DNA from: Geodermatophilus obscurus
GTDB taxonomy: Bacteria > Actinomycetota > Actinomycetes > Mycobacteriales > Geodermatophilaceae
DNA length: 64,000 nt
Assembly: GCF_900115395.1 (NCBI RefSeq)
Contig: NZ_FOWE01000008.1
Span: forward strand, 124,001-188,000
Reading direction: 5' to 3'
Numbering within the stretch: the stretch's first letter is position 1; every line of letters starts with the position of its first letter. Positions 1 through 8,505 of this stretch are shown here, in pieces. A program made the translations under genes and the position numbers. The notes below the pieces were generated by a model. The model saw only the letters and a program-made list of their open reading frames with translations, was not told the DNA's origin and made no database searches.

Positions 1-450
1 ACGGCAGCCTTGAGCGACTCGCCGCAGGTGCACTCGGCCGGGGAGTTCGGACTCCCGTCGTGGACCGGCCGGGCGCAGAGCGACGCCTATCCCTTCACCC
101 GATTGCGGTCCGACGGCGTCTGGACGCTCGGCTGCAACATGCCCATGGACAACGTCGGACCGTTGCGAGCCGACGTCACCGGGCGGCCCGAGGCTTCGCT
201 GGAGGCTGCGCTGCGGTCACGTCCGGAGCTCGTCGGTGAGGTTGCGCGGGGCTCCTTGAGGTGCACTTCCCTGCCACCGTGGCGCCGGACGTCCTGGTCG
301 CCGTCGGCCTGGACCCCGAGCTGCTGCATGGCGGAGCGCACGACCCGACGGTGAGGCGCAAGCGCAGCAGCAAGTGGCCGGCGCAGGTGTTCGAGGTGTG
401 GGACCGGCAGTGCGCGTTCTTCGGCTTCGAGCGTGACATGAAGACAGGCT
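1..450 (+). pseudogene. Decayed HNH restriction endonuclease (McrA-like), frameshifted and truncated
   Basis: Reading frame 1 runs in from before the window and encodes an AYPFTRLRSDGVW segment. Near 245-255 the homology jumps to the frame that reads LLEVHFPATVAPDVL, RRKRSSKWPAQVFEVWDRQCAFFGFE. These segments match, in order, the C-terminal half of the actinobacterial HNH endonucleases that cut modified (for example phosphorothioated) DNA, where the usual text is YPFWRL..DGLW, then ..HFP.SL..D.L, then ..YRCAVCGFD. A single-base indel explains the frame change. The second Cys of the CxxC zinc pair is Phe, and homology stops after about 450, before the HNH core, so the product cannot be functional. 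The family call rests on remembered motif patterns. It was probably once an extra type IV nuclease of this island. Confidence 0.6.
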
Positions 451-619
451 TCACCCAAAGATCACCTTACGATCGAGAACTCCGCTCCTGGTGGCACCCA
501 CTTGATTTGGAACCGATTGCATACGGTAGGGCTATGGAGACGGGCGACCCGATCATGACGGAGGAGCGGCGGCGCCTCCACGCCAGCTTGCTGACTGATC
601 AAGCCTTTCGGTTAGCGAG

Positions 620-1402
620 TTGCGCGTCCCCAGCGACGCGGACAAGGACAACCGTGCGAGCGTCGCCTACGCCACTCACATCGCGACAGCCTTACGGGCG
701 GAGACAGGGTTGCGCCTCGCTAGCCAATCCTCGGGCGGGAGATTCGAGCAAGCCTGCGCGAACTTCCTCAGCACGACCTTTCCCCGCCTCAGCCACCTGC
801 GCCCGGGCGATTTGGGAATCACAAAGGTTGGAAGTCGCAACGCGGATTCCGGCGCCTCCCGCTTCGAGCAATACTCACACCTGGTAGAGCTGTCGGCCGC
901 GGTCGAGGCAAACCCCTCGCTTCGCGCGGCACTAGGCAATGCCTATGCGATTGCCCCTGACGTAACCATCGCCCGTGCCCCCGTCGGCGATGAGGAGATT
1001 AATGCACACGACTGGCTGATAGATGATTCGGTGGCCACCCGCGCTACGATCCGCGCCCCAGTGCAGCCGCTGCCCATCTTGCATGCGGTTGTGTCATGCA
1101 AATGGACTCTCCGCCCGGACCGCGCTCAGAACGTCCGCAGTGAGGCACTCAACCTCGTCCGGAACCGCAAGGGCAGGCTCCCCCACGTCGTGGTGGTCAC
1201 CGGCGAGCCGACACCCACACGAATCTCATCACTCGCCCTCGGCACAGGCGACATTAACTGCGTATACCACTTCGCCCTACCAGAACTCATCGAAGCCGTG
1301 AAGACCTACGGCGCCGATGACGCCATTGAGCTGCTGGATATAATGATCCAGGGCAAGCGGCTCAAGGACATCGCCGACTTGCCCTTCGACCTCGCCGTCT
1401 AG
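620..1402 (+). CDS. NgoMIV-family type II restriction endonuclease (predicted GCCGGC specificity)
   Basis: 260 aa, about the size of NgoMIV. The PD-(D/E)XK variant of CCGG-cutting enzymes is visible: P113-D114, then S159-C160-K161, then E175, so the pattern is PD...SxK-X13-E. The D-to-S, D-to-K and D-to-E spacings (45, 47, 61) agree with the NgoMIV/Cfr10I/Bse634I class. It would cut unmodified DNA, with self-DNA protected by the adjacent methyltransferase, whose target domain also looks GCCGGC-type. The longest frame starts at TTG 620, and no ATG/GTG lies further upstream before a stop, so the exact start is uncertain. It is convergent with the methyltransferase, with only 14 bp between the stops. 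Base composition is lower in GC than the chromosome to the right. Confidence 0.82.
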   Translation: MRVPSDADKDNRASVAYATHIATALRAETGLRLASQSSGGRFEQACANFLSTTFPRLSHLRPGDLGITKVGSRNADSGASRFEQYSHLVELSAAVEANPSLRAALGNAYAIAPDVTIARAPVGDEEINAHDWLIDDSVATRATIRAPVQPLPILHAVVSCKWTLRPDRAQNVRSEALNLVRNRKGRLPHVVVVTGEPTPTRISSLALGTGDINCVYHFALPELIEAVKTYGADDAIELLDIMIQGKRLKDIADLPFDLAV

Positions 1403-1416
1403 CGAGTCAGCTTTGG

Positions 1417-2700
1417 TCAGCTGATGCGGGAGCGAGCCGAGCGTGTCGCAAAGGCAGCGTGCCGTTCGTGGTCATCCTGGCCGGTGAAGGCCCTAAAACT
1501 TCCGAGGCGGATCTCCACGCCCCCTTGAGCCGGGTAGATGAAGTCGATGTGGAAATCCTTGCTCAGGTTGGCAACGTGCTGCTCAAGCTTCGCGGGATCA
1601 AGTGCTGGCTTGACGCGGTTCCGCAGCGCCTCGAATGAGACGTAGCCGTCAGCTTCCCGCAACGCCCTGTAGACCCCGTCATGCTCTACTTTGAGGAGCC
1701 CGAGGTCCGTCTTCTCTTCCTTCTGACTCAGAGCGTCGTGGATAGCGCGACCAACCGCCTCGGCCATCGGCGGCGGGAAGGCGTTACCCACTTGGCGGTA
1801 CTGAGCAGTCTTCCGACCCGCCAGCTCCCACTTGTCAGCCGGATCCCACCCTTGGAGGCGCTTGACCATCTCCACGGTGAGCTTCGGCTTCTTTTCCTCG
1901 GGATGCGGGTCCTTCATGGCCGGCGCCTCGTTGGCGATGCCCAAGCCATCGACGAACATGTCTGCCCATGCACGCTTGGCCCGGGTAGGGCCAAGATCAG
2001 CGCCACCGTGCTTCTTGCTGCCGCCAACGATCGTCGGAGCGATGCCACTGGCCAGCTGCGCCCACTCGTCGGCGTGCTCCCAGCCGTTCTCCTCCATGAG
2101 GCCCCTGAGGGCGTCACCGACTGTGCCCGGATCGCCCTGGGCCTCGGGCCAGGCGAAGTAGGGCGCGTCCTTGTCCCGCAGCGCGACGAGCACAAAACGA
2201 GGCCGTAGCTGCGGGACACCAAAGTCCGAGGCCTGCAAGAGACGCCACTGGCCCACGTAGCCAGCGTCGGCGAGGCTGTCGAGCACATGCTGGCGGTATG
2301 CAGCAAAACGCGGCATCGACAGACCACGGACGTTCTCGAGGAGAAGCGCACGGGGCCGGATCTCCACTGCCGTCTGGACGGCCCATGCGAAGAGATCCCG
2401 CTCGTCGCCGGCACCCAGCTGCTTGCCGGCAATCGAGAACGGCGGACACGGCACCCCGCCGGCCAGCAGGTCCACACCGGCATAGATCTCGGGCTTCCAG
2501 ACTGACCGGTCGGCGACGTCGCCCTGCGCGATCTTCCAGGACTGCCGGTTCAGGGCCAGGGTCTGACACGCGTAGCTGTCGATCTCCACCGCCAGCTCGT
2601 GCTCGAATCCTGCCTTCTCCAGCCCGAGACCCTGGCCGCCAGCGCCGGCGCAGATCTCGACGACCTTGAAGGTCTGCTCTTTGCTCACCATTGGTGCCAC
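1417..2700 (-). CDS. DNA (cytosine-5-)-methyltransferase, partner of the NgoMIV-type enzyme
   Basis: 427 aa. C5-MTase motifs appear in order: motif I EICAGAGGQGLG (residues 15-26) for AdoMet binding, motif IV GGVPCPP with catalytic Cys85, motif VI LLLENVRG (120-126), motif VIII QLRPRF (164-169) and motif X RQVGNAFPPPMAEAVG (302-317). The target-recognition stretch around 220-250 (PTIVGGSKKHGGADLGPTR) is the type I associate with GCCGGC methylases. About 95 extra C-terminal residues look like a winged-helix tail. GTG 2700 is the longest start, and ATG 2691 is an alternative. It is divergent from the Vsr gene (42 bp apart) and convergent with the restriction gene. It methylates the host target to block self-cleavage. 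Confidence 0.93.
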   Translation of the reverse strand: MAPMVSKEQTFKVVEICAGAGGQGLGLEKAGFEHELAVEIDSYACQTLALNRQSWKIAQGDVADRSVWKPEIYAGVDLLAGGVPCPPFSIAGKQLGAGDERDLFAWAVQTAVEIRPRALLLENVRGLSMPRFAAYRQHVLDSLADAGYVGQWRLLQASDFGVPQLRPRFVLVALRDKDAPYFAWPEAQGDPGTVGDALRGLMEENGWEHADEWAQLASGIAPTIVGGSKKHGGADLGPTRAKRAWADMFVDGLGIANEAPAMKDPHPEEKKPKLTVEMVKRLQGWDPADKWELAGRKTAQYRQVGNAFPPPMAEAVGRAIHDALSQKEEKTDLGLLKVEHDGVYRALREADGYVSFEALRNRVKPALDPAKLEQHVANLSKDFHIDFIYPAQGGVEIRLGSFRAFTGQDDHERHAAFATRSARSRIS

Positions 2701-2742
2701 ACCCTAGAGCTCTCCAGTCCCCCGGCCGGGTGACACGTCTGC
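2701..2742. promoter_or_regulatory. Shared divergent start region of methyltransferase and Vsr genes
   Basis: Only 42 bp separate the two divergent starts, so both promoters must overlap here or lie inside the neighbouring coding sequence. I cannot assign clear -10/-35 boxes. A short self-complementary cccggccggg lies in the centre and could be an operator or simply GC-rich sequence. Coupled expression of methylase and Vsr is the expected consequence. Confidence 0.3.
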
Positions 2743-3279
2743 ATGCCGAGCATCAAAGCCGGCGCCACCGACAAGTCGCCGCGGCTGGCTACCGTGGCGC
2801 CCGTGTCTGGCGGCGACATCACACCGCAACCCGGCTCCGACGCGCCAGAGGCGGCAGCCGGGCGCCCTGTGCCGATCAGCCCTGGACGCTCGCGCAACCT
2901 CGCCGCCATCCGGCGCACAGGCACCAAGCCTGAGCTGGCGCTTCGCTCAGCGCTGCACGCCCGTGGCTGGCGCTTCCGGAAGGACTACCGGCTCGACCTT
3001 CCAGACGGACGCGTGCGGCCAGATGTGGTCTTCACGCGCCGCCAGGTCGCCGTCTTCGTCGACGGCTGCTTCTGGCACGCCTGCCCGATCCATGGGCGCG
3101 AGCCGACACGCAACACGGGCTACTGGTCCCCGAAGCTGGCGCGCAACGTCGAGCGCGACCGCCGGAACAACGCGGCGCTCATGGCTGCCGGCTGGACCGT
3201 CGTACGCGTCTGGGAGCACGAGCCCCTCGCCAACGCTGTCACTGCCGTCGAGGAAGCGCTTAGACGAGCGCTAGCCTAA
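2743..3279 (+). CDS. vsr: Very short patch repair endonuclease (Vsr)
   Basis: 178 aa. The Vsr fold signature is clear from about residue 50: SRNLAAIRRTGTKPELALRSALHARGW, then RPDVVF with the Mg-binding Asp, then VFVDGCFWHACPIHG with the zinc/catalytic Cys-His cluster, and a C-terminal GWTVVRVWEHE. Vsr nicks 5' of the T in T:G mismatches created by deamination of 5-methylcytosine, so it repairs the mutations caused by the neighbouring C5-methyltransferase. The roughly 48 residues before the domain are low-complexity and extend beyond the usual start, so an internal start is possible. It is divergently linked to the methylase. Confidence 0.92.
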   Translation: MPSIKAGATDKSPRLATVAPVSGGDITPQPGSDAPEAAAGRPVPISPGRSRNLAAIRRTGTKPELALRSALHARGWRFRKDYRLDLPDGRVRPDVVFTRRQVAVFVDGCFWHACPIHGREPTRNTGYWSPKLARNVERDRRNNAALMAAGWTVVRVWEHEPLANAVTAVEEALRRALA

Positions 3280-3419
3280 GGCCTCCCGTGCGCTCGACCG
3301 CCACCTCGAGACTTAGATCGGCCTGCCTTAAGTAACTGAAAGGAGCGGACCGAGCCCCATGTGAACCTTAAGCGGTCCCACGCCGTGCAAGCCTACCCCA
3401 CCCTAGAATGCGGTTTCGC

Positions 3420-4010
3420 CTAAGCGACTCCACCCCCTCCGCGTCCACTCAAGACGTGGGCTACGAATGCCTCTCGCTCACACCGAGGCAACCTTGCATC
3501 AGCATTAATGTTCTTGAGAGTCAACCCCTCCGCTGCCTCCTGGAGATTAGCCGAAAGAGTGGTCAGACGATAAGTGGCAACCCCGCCACTCTCGCGTGTC
3601 ACGACATTCAGGCCGAGGTCTCGAAGCTCACGAGCTCTGCGCTCAGTATGGACCGCATCGCCCGACAGGAGCCGCAGCTCATCCGCTGCAATTTCTTCGT
3701 TCAGCCTAGCCGACAGGTAATTCAAGATCAGTGCATGGACAGCGTAGAAGCGCTTGACCTGCAGGTACTTGAGAGGGATGGCGGGATACGAACGCCGCAT
3801 CTGCACTTCGATCTCATGCTTGACCCGAGATATCTCCCGGTCGTCAGCGTAGGTTTCTTTCGCGAGCGTCTCGAAAGCCGCAGCAAGCTCCCGCTTCGCA
3901 TCAAGGTAACCCAAGGTTAACCGCCGTTCGTCGACCTCAGCGTCCCGCAATAGGTGACCAAGGAGTTGAACAGCCTCCAGCGCCCGCGCGCGCTTATGTT
4001 CCCAGGACAC
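3420..4010 (-). CDS. Uncharacterised winged-helix protein, third gene of the ATPase-helicase operon
   Basis: 196 aa, GTG start (MSWEHKRARALEAVQLLG). I do not recognise a named family. The N-terminal half is mostly helical and charged. Residues about 107-150 (IAADELRLLSGDAVHTERRARELRDLGLNVVT) look like a winged-helix unit of the kind often found as a DNA-reading module in restriction proteins. The start lies 2 bp after the helicase stop, so it is translated in the same transcript and probably works with the helicase-nuclease and GHKL ATPase, perhaps as an adaptor or specificity subunit (inference). GC content is low for the window. A plus-strand ORF over the same bases shows no recognisable domain and is a shadow. 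Confidence 0.75.
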   Translation of the reverse strand: MSWEHKRARALEAVQLLGHLLRDAEVDERRLTLGYLDAKRELAAAFETLAKETYADDREISRVKHEIEVQMRRSYPAIPLKYLQVKRFYAVHALILNYLSARLNEEIAADELRLLSGDAVHTERRARELRDLGLNVVTRESGGVATYRLTTLSANLQEAAEGLTLKNINADARLPRCEREAFVAHVLSGRGGGGVA

Positions 4011-4012
4011 AA

Positions 4013-5788
4013 TTATCCTCGATTCCTGGCCGCATCACTTAGAAGATCGATCGGCGGAAAGCGGAGCACACTGACATCCTCACCGGCCTCCTCGACTTCC
4101 TGCAACTCGCCAAGCCAGTGTCGCAGGAATGAAGCCCCCTCGATATCCTCCGCGTCCGCACGCCTGAAGCTCACACGCGACGGCAAACTCACACGAGTGC
4201 TTCGATCGCTACGCGGACCAGGCGCCTCGAGTGATTGCTGCAACTCCAGGCCGGCCGCAAACCTACGTACATCAGACACGAAGTCGAGCACCAAGACCCT
4301 TTCCTTGCCGGGCGCTAACCTAAGGCCCCTCCCGAGCTGCTGCACGAAGATTCGTCGACTATGGGTGACCCTCTGAAACACCAGAAGGTTCACATCGGGA
4401 ACGTCAACGCCCTCATTCAACACGTCCACAGCACAGAGAATCTGGACTCGGCCATCCGCAAAGTCCAGCAGCAGCTTTGCCCGGTCGATGGGGCCCATGG
4501 AAACTCCGTCTGACGCTCTGCTGTAAATCGGCCGTGCACTAGCGAAGCCAAGCGCATTAATGCGCGCAGACACGCGCTCCGCATGCTCCACAGTGCCACA
4601 GAAGACGATGCCGCGCCCACGCTGCTGTAATTCAGCCCACGCTTCGCGCGTGCGCTCGATGACGGCATCATCCCATTGATCAATGAATAGCGTTCTATTG
4701 ATTGCTCTAGGCGTGAAGCGGTCGCCCCGCAACCTTTGAAGTCCGCGCCAATCGACGTTATCCATGTACATGCGGTAGTCGACGTTCGCTAGGAAGCCTG
4801 AGCGTAGCCCTTCGACCAAGTCCTTATTGACGACAGGCGCATCAAAGCGATGATCCAGCCCCTCCCCGCCAGGTCGCCAGGGGGTGGCAGTCAATCCGAG
4901 CAGGAACGGGCCACCGACACGTCCGGCGGCGAGGTAGTCAAGCATGCTTTCATACCGATTCGACCCTAGGTGATGACACTCGTCGACGATCACCATATCG
5001 AAGTCTGGTAGTGAGATGCCGCTGTCCATGGCCGGCACCAGACTGTCTCGAGACGCGAACACGATGGAGTAATGATCCAAGTCCGTCCACTTGGGACGCT
5101 CGAACCCGTTGATAACCGCGGTCGTCTGATCAATCCGCAAGAAGGGCCAAAAAGCTCGTTCGAGCTGATAAACTAGATCGTTGGTATGCGCCACCACGAG
5201 CACTCGCCAACTCGGCTCCGCGCTGCACAGACGTCGCACAGTTTCAGCCGCCACCCATGTCTTACCAAGGCCCGTCGCCAGGACCACGAGAGCACTCCCA
5301 GGTTTACGCGACATGGAAGCTTGAACGATGGCGTCGGTGGCGTCCTCCTGGTATCGGCGAGGCTCGAATCGCTCAGGCGCCCGACGGCTGAGGGGCTCGA
5401 TCGGAAGTTTCTGCCCTCGACTCACCAATACTTCGCGATCCCAGAGCTGAACATTCATGCCCTCGGCTGCGAGACGATCTCGCTGCACAATGAGGCCGCG
5501 CGTGAAGCCAGACTTGCTGACTATCACTGGCACTTGCGCGCCGTATGTGGCCGCGGCGGCTATCGTCCGGTCTAGGACCTCACTACCCGCGGGAGTCGTC
5601 CAGCGCTTCACCTGGAATAGCCAACGCTTGCCACGACGGTGGGCCAATACATCCGCCCCGCCGTCACCCGACCTGCCCACAAGAGCTACGTAATCAAAGC
5701 CCTCTGCGACTAGAAGGCGAGCAACCATTCGCTCGTAGGCCTGCCACGAGCTGATACTTATGGCGAGGTCATCGACGAACCGCCTCAT
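4013..5788 (-). CDS. Mrr-like nuclease fused to an SF2 DEAD/DEAH helicase (defence)
   Basis: 591 aa. The N-terminal 125 residues are an Mrr-type restriction domain: a GDGGADV acidic box (41-47) followed by FQVK (58-61), the PD-(D/E)XK variant with QxK. A superfamily 2 motor follows: Walker A ATGLGKT (171-177), VDECHH (268-273), GLTATPWR (298-304), and motif VI with QQLGRGLR near 478-485. The protein should load on DNA, translocate using ATP and cleave. Its ATG overlaps the ATPase stop by 4 bp and the 196-aa gene follows after 2 bp, giving a three-gene operon. Such fusions next to MORC/MutL-like ATPases and C5-methylases are known from comparative genomics of restriction systems. All key motor residues are present. 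Confidence 0.87.
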   Translation of the reverse strand: MRRFVDDLAISISSWQAYERMVARLLVAEGFDYVALVGRSGDGGADVLAHRRGKRWLFQVKRWTTPAGSEVLDRTIAAAATYGAQVPVIVSKSGFTRGLIVQRDRLAAEGMNVQLWDREVLVSRGQKLPIEPLSRRAPERFEPRRYQEDATDAIVQASMSRKPGSALVVLATGLGKTWVAAETVRRLCSAEPSWRVLVVAHTNDLVYQLERAFWPFLRIDQTTAVINGFERPKWTDLDHYSIVFASRDSLVPAMDSGISLPDFDMVIVDECHHLGSNRYESMLDYLAAGRVGGPFLLGLTATPWRPGGEGLDHRFDAPVVNKDLVEGLRSGFLANVDYRMYMDNVDWRGLQRLRGDRFTPRAINRTLFIDQWDDAVIERTREAWAELQQRGRGIVFCGTVEHAERVSARINALGFASARPIYSRASDGVSMGPIDRAKLLLDFADGRVQILCAVDVLNEGVDVPDVNLLVFQRVTHSRRIFVQQLGRGLRLAPGKERVLVLDFVSDVRRFAAGLELQQSLEAPGPRSDRSTRVSLPSRVSFRRADAEDIEGASFLRHWLGELQEVEEAGEDVSVLRFPPIDLLSDAARNRG

Positions 5789-8295
5789 ACCAACTTACTT
5801 TCGAGATATTCGGCCGCCGCGCGCACGCGATCGTTCACCAGCTTGTCGTCATCGGGGAATTGCAGGAATGAGGCGCAGTCATTGAGGCACCTTGAGTAGG
5901 ATCCGACCGAGTAGTGCTTGGCACTCTCAGCGGCTGCCCTACCAACCAAACGTTCGTCCGGGAGGCGGTCCGCCCAAACGACTCCAAACCAAGACTCTGC
6001 TGCCGTGTCGAAGAGTCGCGCAATCGTGACGGCCGAGACATATCGAATGTAGCGCCCAGTGCTCCTCAGTTCCTCGAGCTCTTCGAGCTTTTTGTCAGCG
6101 ATCAGGCGTTGAGCGAAGTCCCGCTGCTCATGTTCGTCCATAGTCTCCATGAAGTCGCCTATTTGCGGGATAGTTTCGAGCCGCAACGCGATTTTCGCAA
6201 ATAGGTCACGCACCTGGTCGGTGAGCGACACGGGCGGCCCGGACAAGGACTCTCCCCATACCTCCTGCATGATCTGAACCGCGAGATTTGCCACTGAGTG
6301 ACCCGGGCGCCCAGTCAAGTCAAGCCGCATGTTGTACAGGTACTGCGCGGCCTCAACGGCCACCGCCTCCTCAGGTGAAAGGTGCAGCTGCGTAAACGCA
6401 CGATGGCCCAGGTCGAGGAAAACGTCGACGGCCCCCGGCTGCTTAACCGCCAGGGTCGGAACTGTAGGACCGTCCCACCGCGGTCTCGTGGGGTCCATGC
6501 GGAAGGCCGTCACATCGAGAGGCTCGCTTCTCTTGCCGTCCGCAGTCTCGAAGGTTTTTCCCGAAAAGCAGAGTGAGTCAAGCTTGACGGCCATCCGCCA
6601 AAGAACCTCGGGATCGGCCGGATTCTCCGCTCCTCGCAACGACTCACACTGAACACATTGGTCGTCGTCCACGCCGTTTATGTGCTGACAGACCTGACAG
6701 GTCCAAGGCTCTCGGACCTCAGGAATCTGAGAGGCCCCGCAGGACTCGCAGGTCACCGCCGATCGAGGCAACTCCTGGTTGCAGGCTACACACGGCTTCG
6801 CGTCAAGGATTGCCTCGCAGTCGGCACACACCTCAGCGTCCGCAACGTTCTGGAAATCGCAATGCGGGCAGGTCGCGAATGTTGCCACAGGCGGAACGGT
6901 GGCGTTCTCGACATACTCCCACCACTCCCGATCATCGTAATAGCCCGGCTCATGATTCAGGAAGCGCCGGTAAAGCTCCGCTTCAACATCTCGACCGATC
7001 CGCACCGCCTTGCCCGCCGCTTCGTCATACCGCCCCATATACATGTCGGGCCGACCGAAGTTGCGCAGTTTGCGGTATCCCTGAAAGAGCTTCGATACGG
7101 GTGATTCGTTTCGGGTTCCGGGCGGCCAGCTACTCGGAAGTAGAGATCCGCCACGGAGGAACTGCATCGCGCGCTGCCATTCTCCGCTACTGCGCTGGAA
7201 GTCCTGCTTCTGAAAGTCGACTGGGACGTGGTCGAGGTGCACCTCCCCTACGATCCGCCCCGTCTGCTGATCCGTCGGGTACTCCTTTACGGGACTTCCT
7301 AGGTCGTCGGGATATTCAAAGAAGGCATCCTTCTCGGCGACGCGAATGGCTCTGCCATTGCGGATGAGATCTATGCCGTATCGGTTGCTATCGTCGAACC
7401 GCTGGATCCCGACCCAGCCCTTAACCCGTTCCTCAACCGTGCGGAACTCGCCGCCGCCACATTCAATGCACTGATCTGCGGCATCTTCGATCTCAGTTCC
7501 GTCTGCCACACATCGCCGCTGCGTGCGCAGTACGGTATTGAAGTCAAGTCTTGCCGGGATGACTCCCCAGGCTTGCCGCTCGACAAATCTTTCACTTGAC
7601 CACACACAGTGCTCGAACGGCGCAACGGGCTCAGTATTGAGGATCACCCGAATGCTTGGCATGTCCTCGCGGCCAAGTAGAGATGCATACCTGCGACCGA
7701 CTTGCTCTCGCAGCGCGCGCTTCGAGATGTGTGCCAGCTGAACAACAAATCCGGCGTTCGGGTCGCCGTCTGGCCACCACATGTCGACGTCAACAACGGT
7801 GCCCTGATCGAGGCCACTTGGTTTCGGCACAACCTGCACCGGAACGAGGAACTGGCGCGATCGAACAACCGCCGGAAGATCAAGAATGACTTTCAAGGCG
7901 TAGTCATCCCCGCGTCTGGCCGTTGTCACCGTGGTTCGACGGCCCAACTTTCCGGTCGCAATGTTGAAGCCCATGCCGAAAAGGCCAAGCGTGTCATATC
8001 GATTCTTGCCGCTAAAGCCAGCGCGAAGAGCGTCCGCGAGCCGTTCACGCGTGAGGCCGGGGCCATTGTCTCTGACGCGTAGCGTGCCCTCACCGCGCCT
8101 CGCCTCGCTCTCGCCCGGGACACTGATCTCCAACAGCGGGTGGGCCACCGGAGCGCCCAGCAGCAGCGCAGCCCGGTATGAATCAATACCGTTGTCGATT
8201 AGCTCGCAGAGAGCGTCGAGGGGCTTGATCGGCGTGTGTGTAAGCGCGAGGAGAACCTTGGGGTCTGGCGTGATGTCAAGGACGTCTTCAGGCAT
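5785..8295 (-). CDS. MORC/MutL-like GHKL ATPase with zinc-ribbon cluster (defence)
   Basis: 836 aa. Bergerat ATP-binding fold motifs: N-box ELIDNGIDS (31-39), G1 RVRDNGPGL (73-81), G2 GLFGMGFNIATGKLG (104-118). A S5-like transducer region probably follows. Residues 475-550 hold three consecutive CxxC-CxxC ribbons (C476/479/490/493, C502/505/516/519, C533/536/547/550), with a further Cys cluster near 262-279. The remaining 285 residues are not recognised. GHKL ATPases of this kind close around DNA on ATP binding, and prokaryotic MORC relatives occur in restriction-modification loci with a helicase-nuclease, as here. It is the first gene of the operon and overlaps the helicase gene by ATGA. Low GC and codon usage unlike the right-hand chromosome suggest transfer. 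Confidence 0.85.
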   Translation of the reverse strand: MPEDVLDITPDPKVLLALTHTPIKPLDALCELIDNGIDSYRAALLLGAPVAHPLLEISVPGESEARRGEGTLRVRDNGPGLTRERLADALRAGFSGKNRYDTLGLFGMGFNIATGKLGRRTTVTTARRGDDYALKVILDLPAVVRSRQFLVPVQVVPKPSGLDQGTVVDVDMWWPDGDPNAGFVVQLAHISKRALREQVGRRYASLLGREDMPSIRVILNTEPVAPFEHCVWSSERFVERQAWGVIPARLDFNTVLRTQRRCVADGTEIEDAADQCIECGGGEFRTVEERVKGWVGIQRFDDSNRYGIDLIRNGRAIRVAEKDAFFEYPDDLGSPVKEYPTDQQTGRIVGEVHLDHVPVDFQKQDFQRSSGEWQRAMQFLRGGSLLPSSWPPGTRNESPVSKLFQGYRKLRNFGRPDMYMGRYDEAAGKAVRIGRDVEAELYRRFLNHEPGYYDDREWWEYVENATVPPVATFATCPHCDFQNVADAEVCADCEAILDAKPCVACNQELPRSAVTCESCGASQIPEVREPWTCQVCQHINGVDDDQCVQCESLRGAENPADPEVLWRMAVKLDSLCFSGKTFETADGKRSEPLDVTAFRMDPTRPRWDGPTVPTLAVKQPGAVDVFLDLGHRAFTQLHLSPEEAVAVEAAQYLYNMRLDLTGRPGHSVANLAVQIMQEVWGESLSGPPVSLTDQVRDLFAKIALRLETIPQIGDFMETMDEHEQRDFAQRLIADKKLEELEELRSTGRYIRYVSAVTIARLFDTAAESWFGVVWADRLPDERLVGRAAAESAKHYSVGSYSRCLNDCASFLQFPDDDKLVNDRVRAAAEYLESKLV

Positions 8296-8505
8296 GAATG
8301 ACCTCAGGGATGCTTTGCGTGTGGAGCACGCAATCTAGTTCAGGCTGCGTGGCGGGCCGGTCGTCATGGGCTCGAGTGGTGGCGCCTGTGGCGTAGCGGT
8401 GCAGCTGAGGCCAGTGATGCGTGTGGGGATACTCCTTGCGGTCCATGCAGTTTCAGCGGCGACCTAGCAAGAGTAGTTGATTGCGCGAGTCCCACCTGAT
8501 CTCCA

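Noticed and set aside
2701..2742. Controller-protein (C-box) operator in the methylase-Vsr gap
   Set aside because: No C-protein gene is present and the short palindrome there is ordinary GC-rich sequence, so I kept only a low-confidence promoter entry.
3408..3920. 170-residue plus-strand frame opposite the winged-helix gene
   Set aside because: It has no operon context or motif. The minus-strand frame is coupled to the helicase gene by a 2-bp gap.
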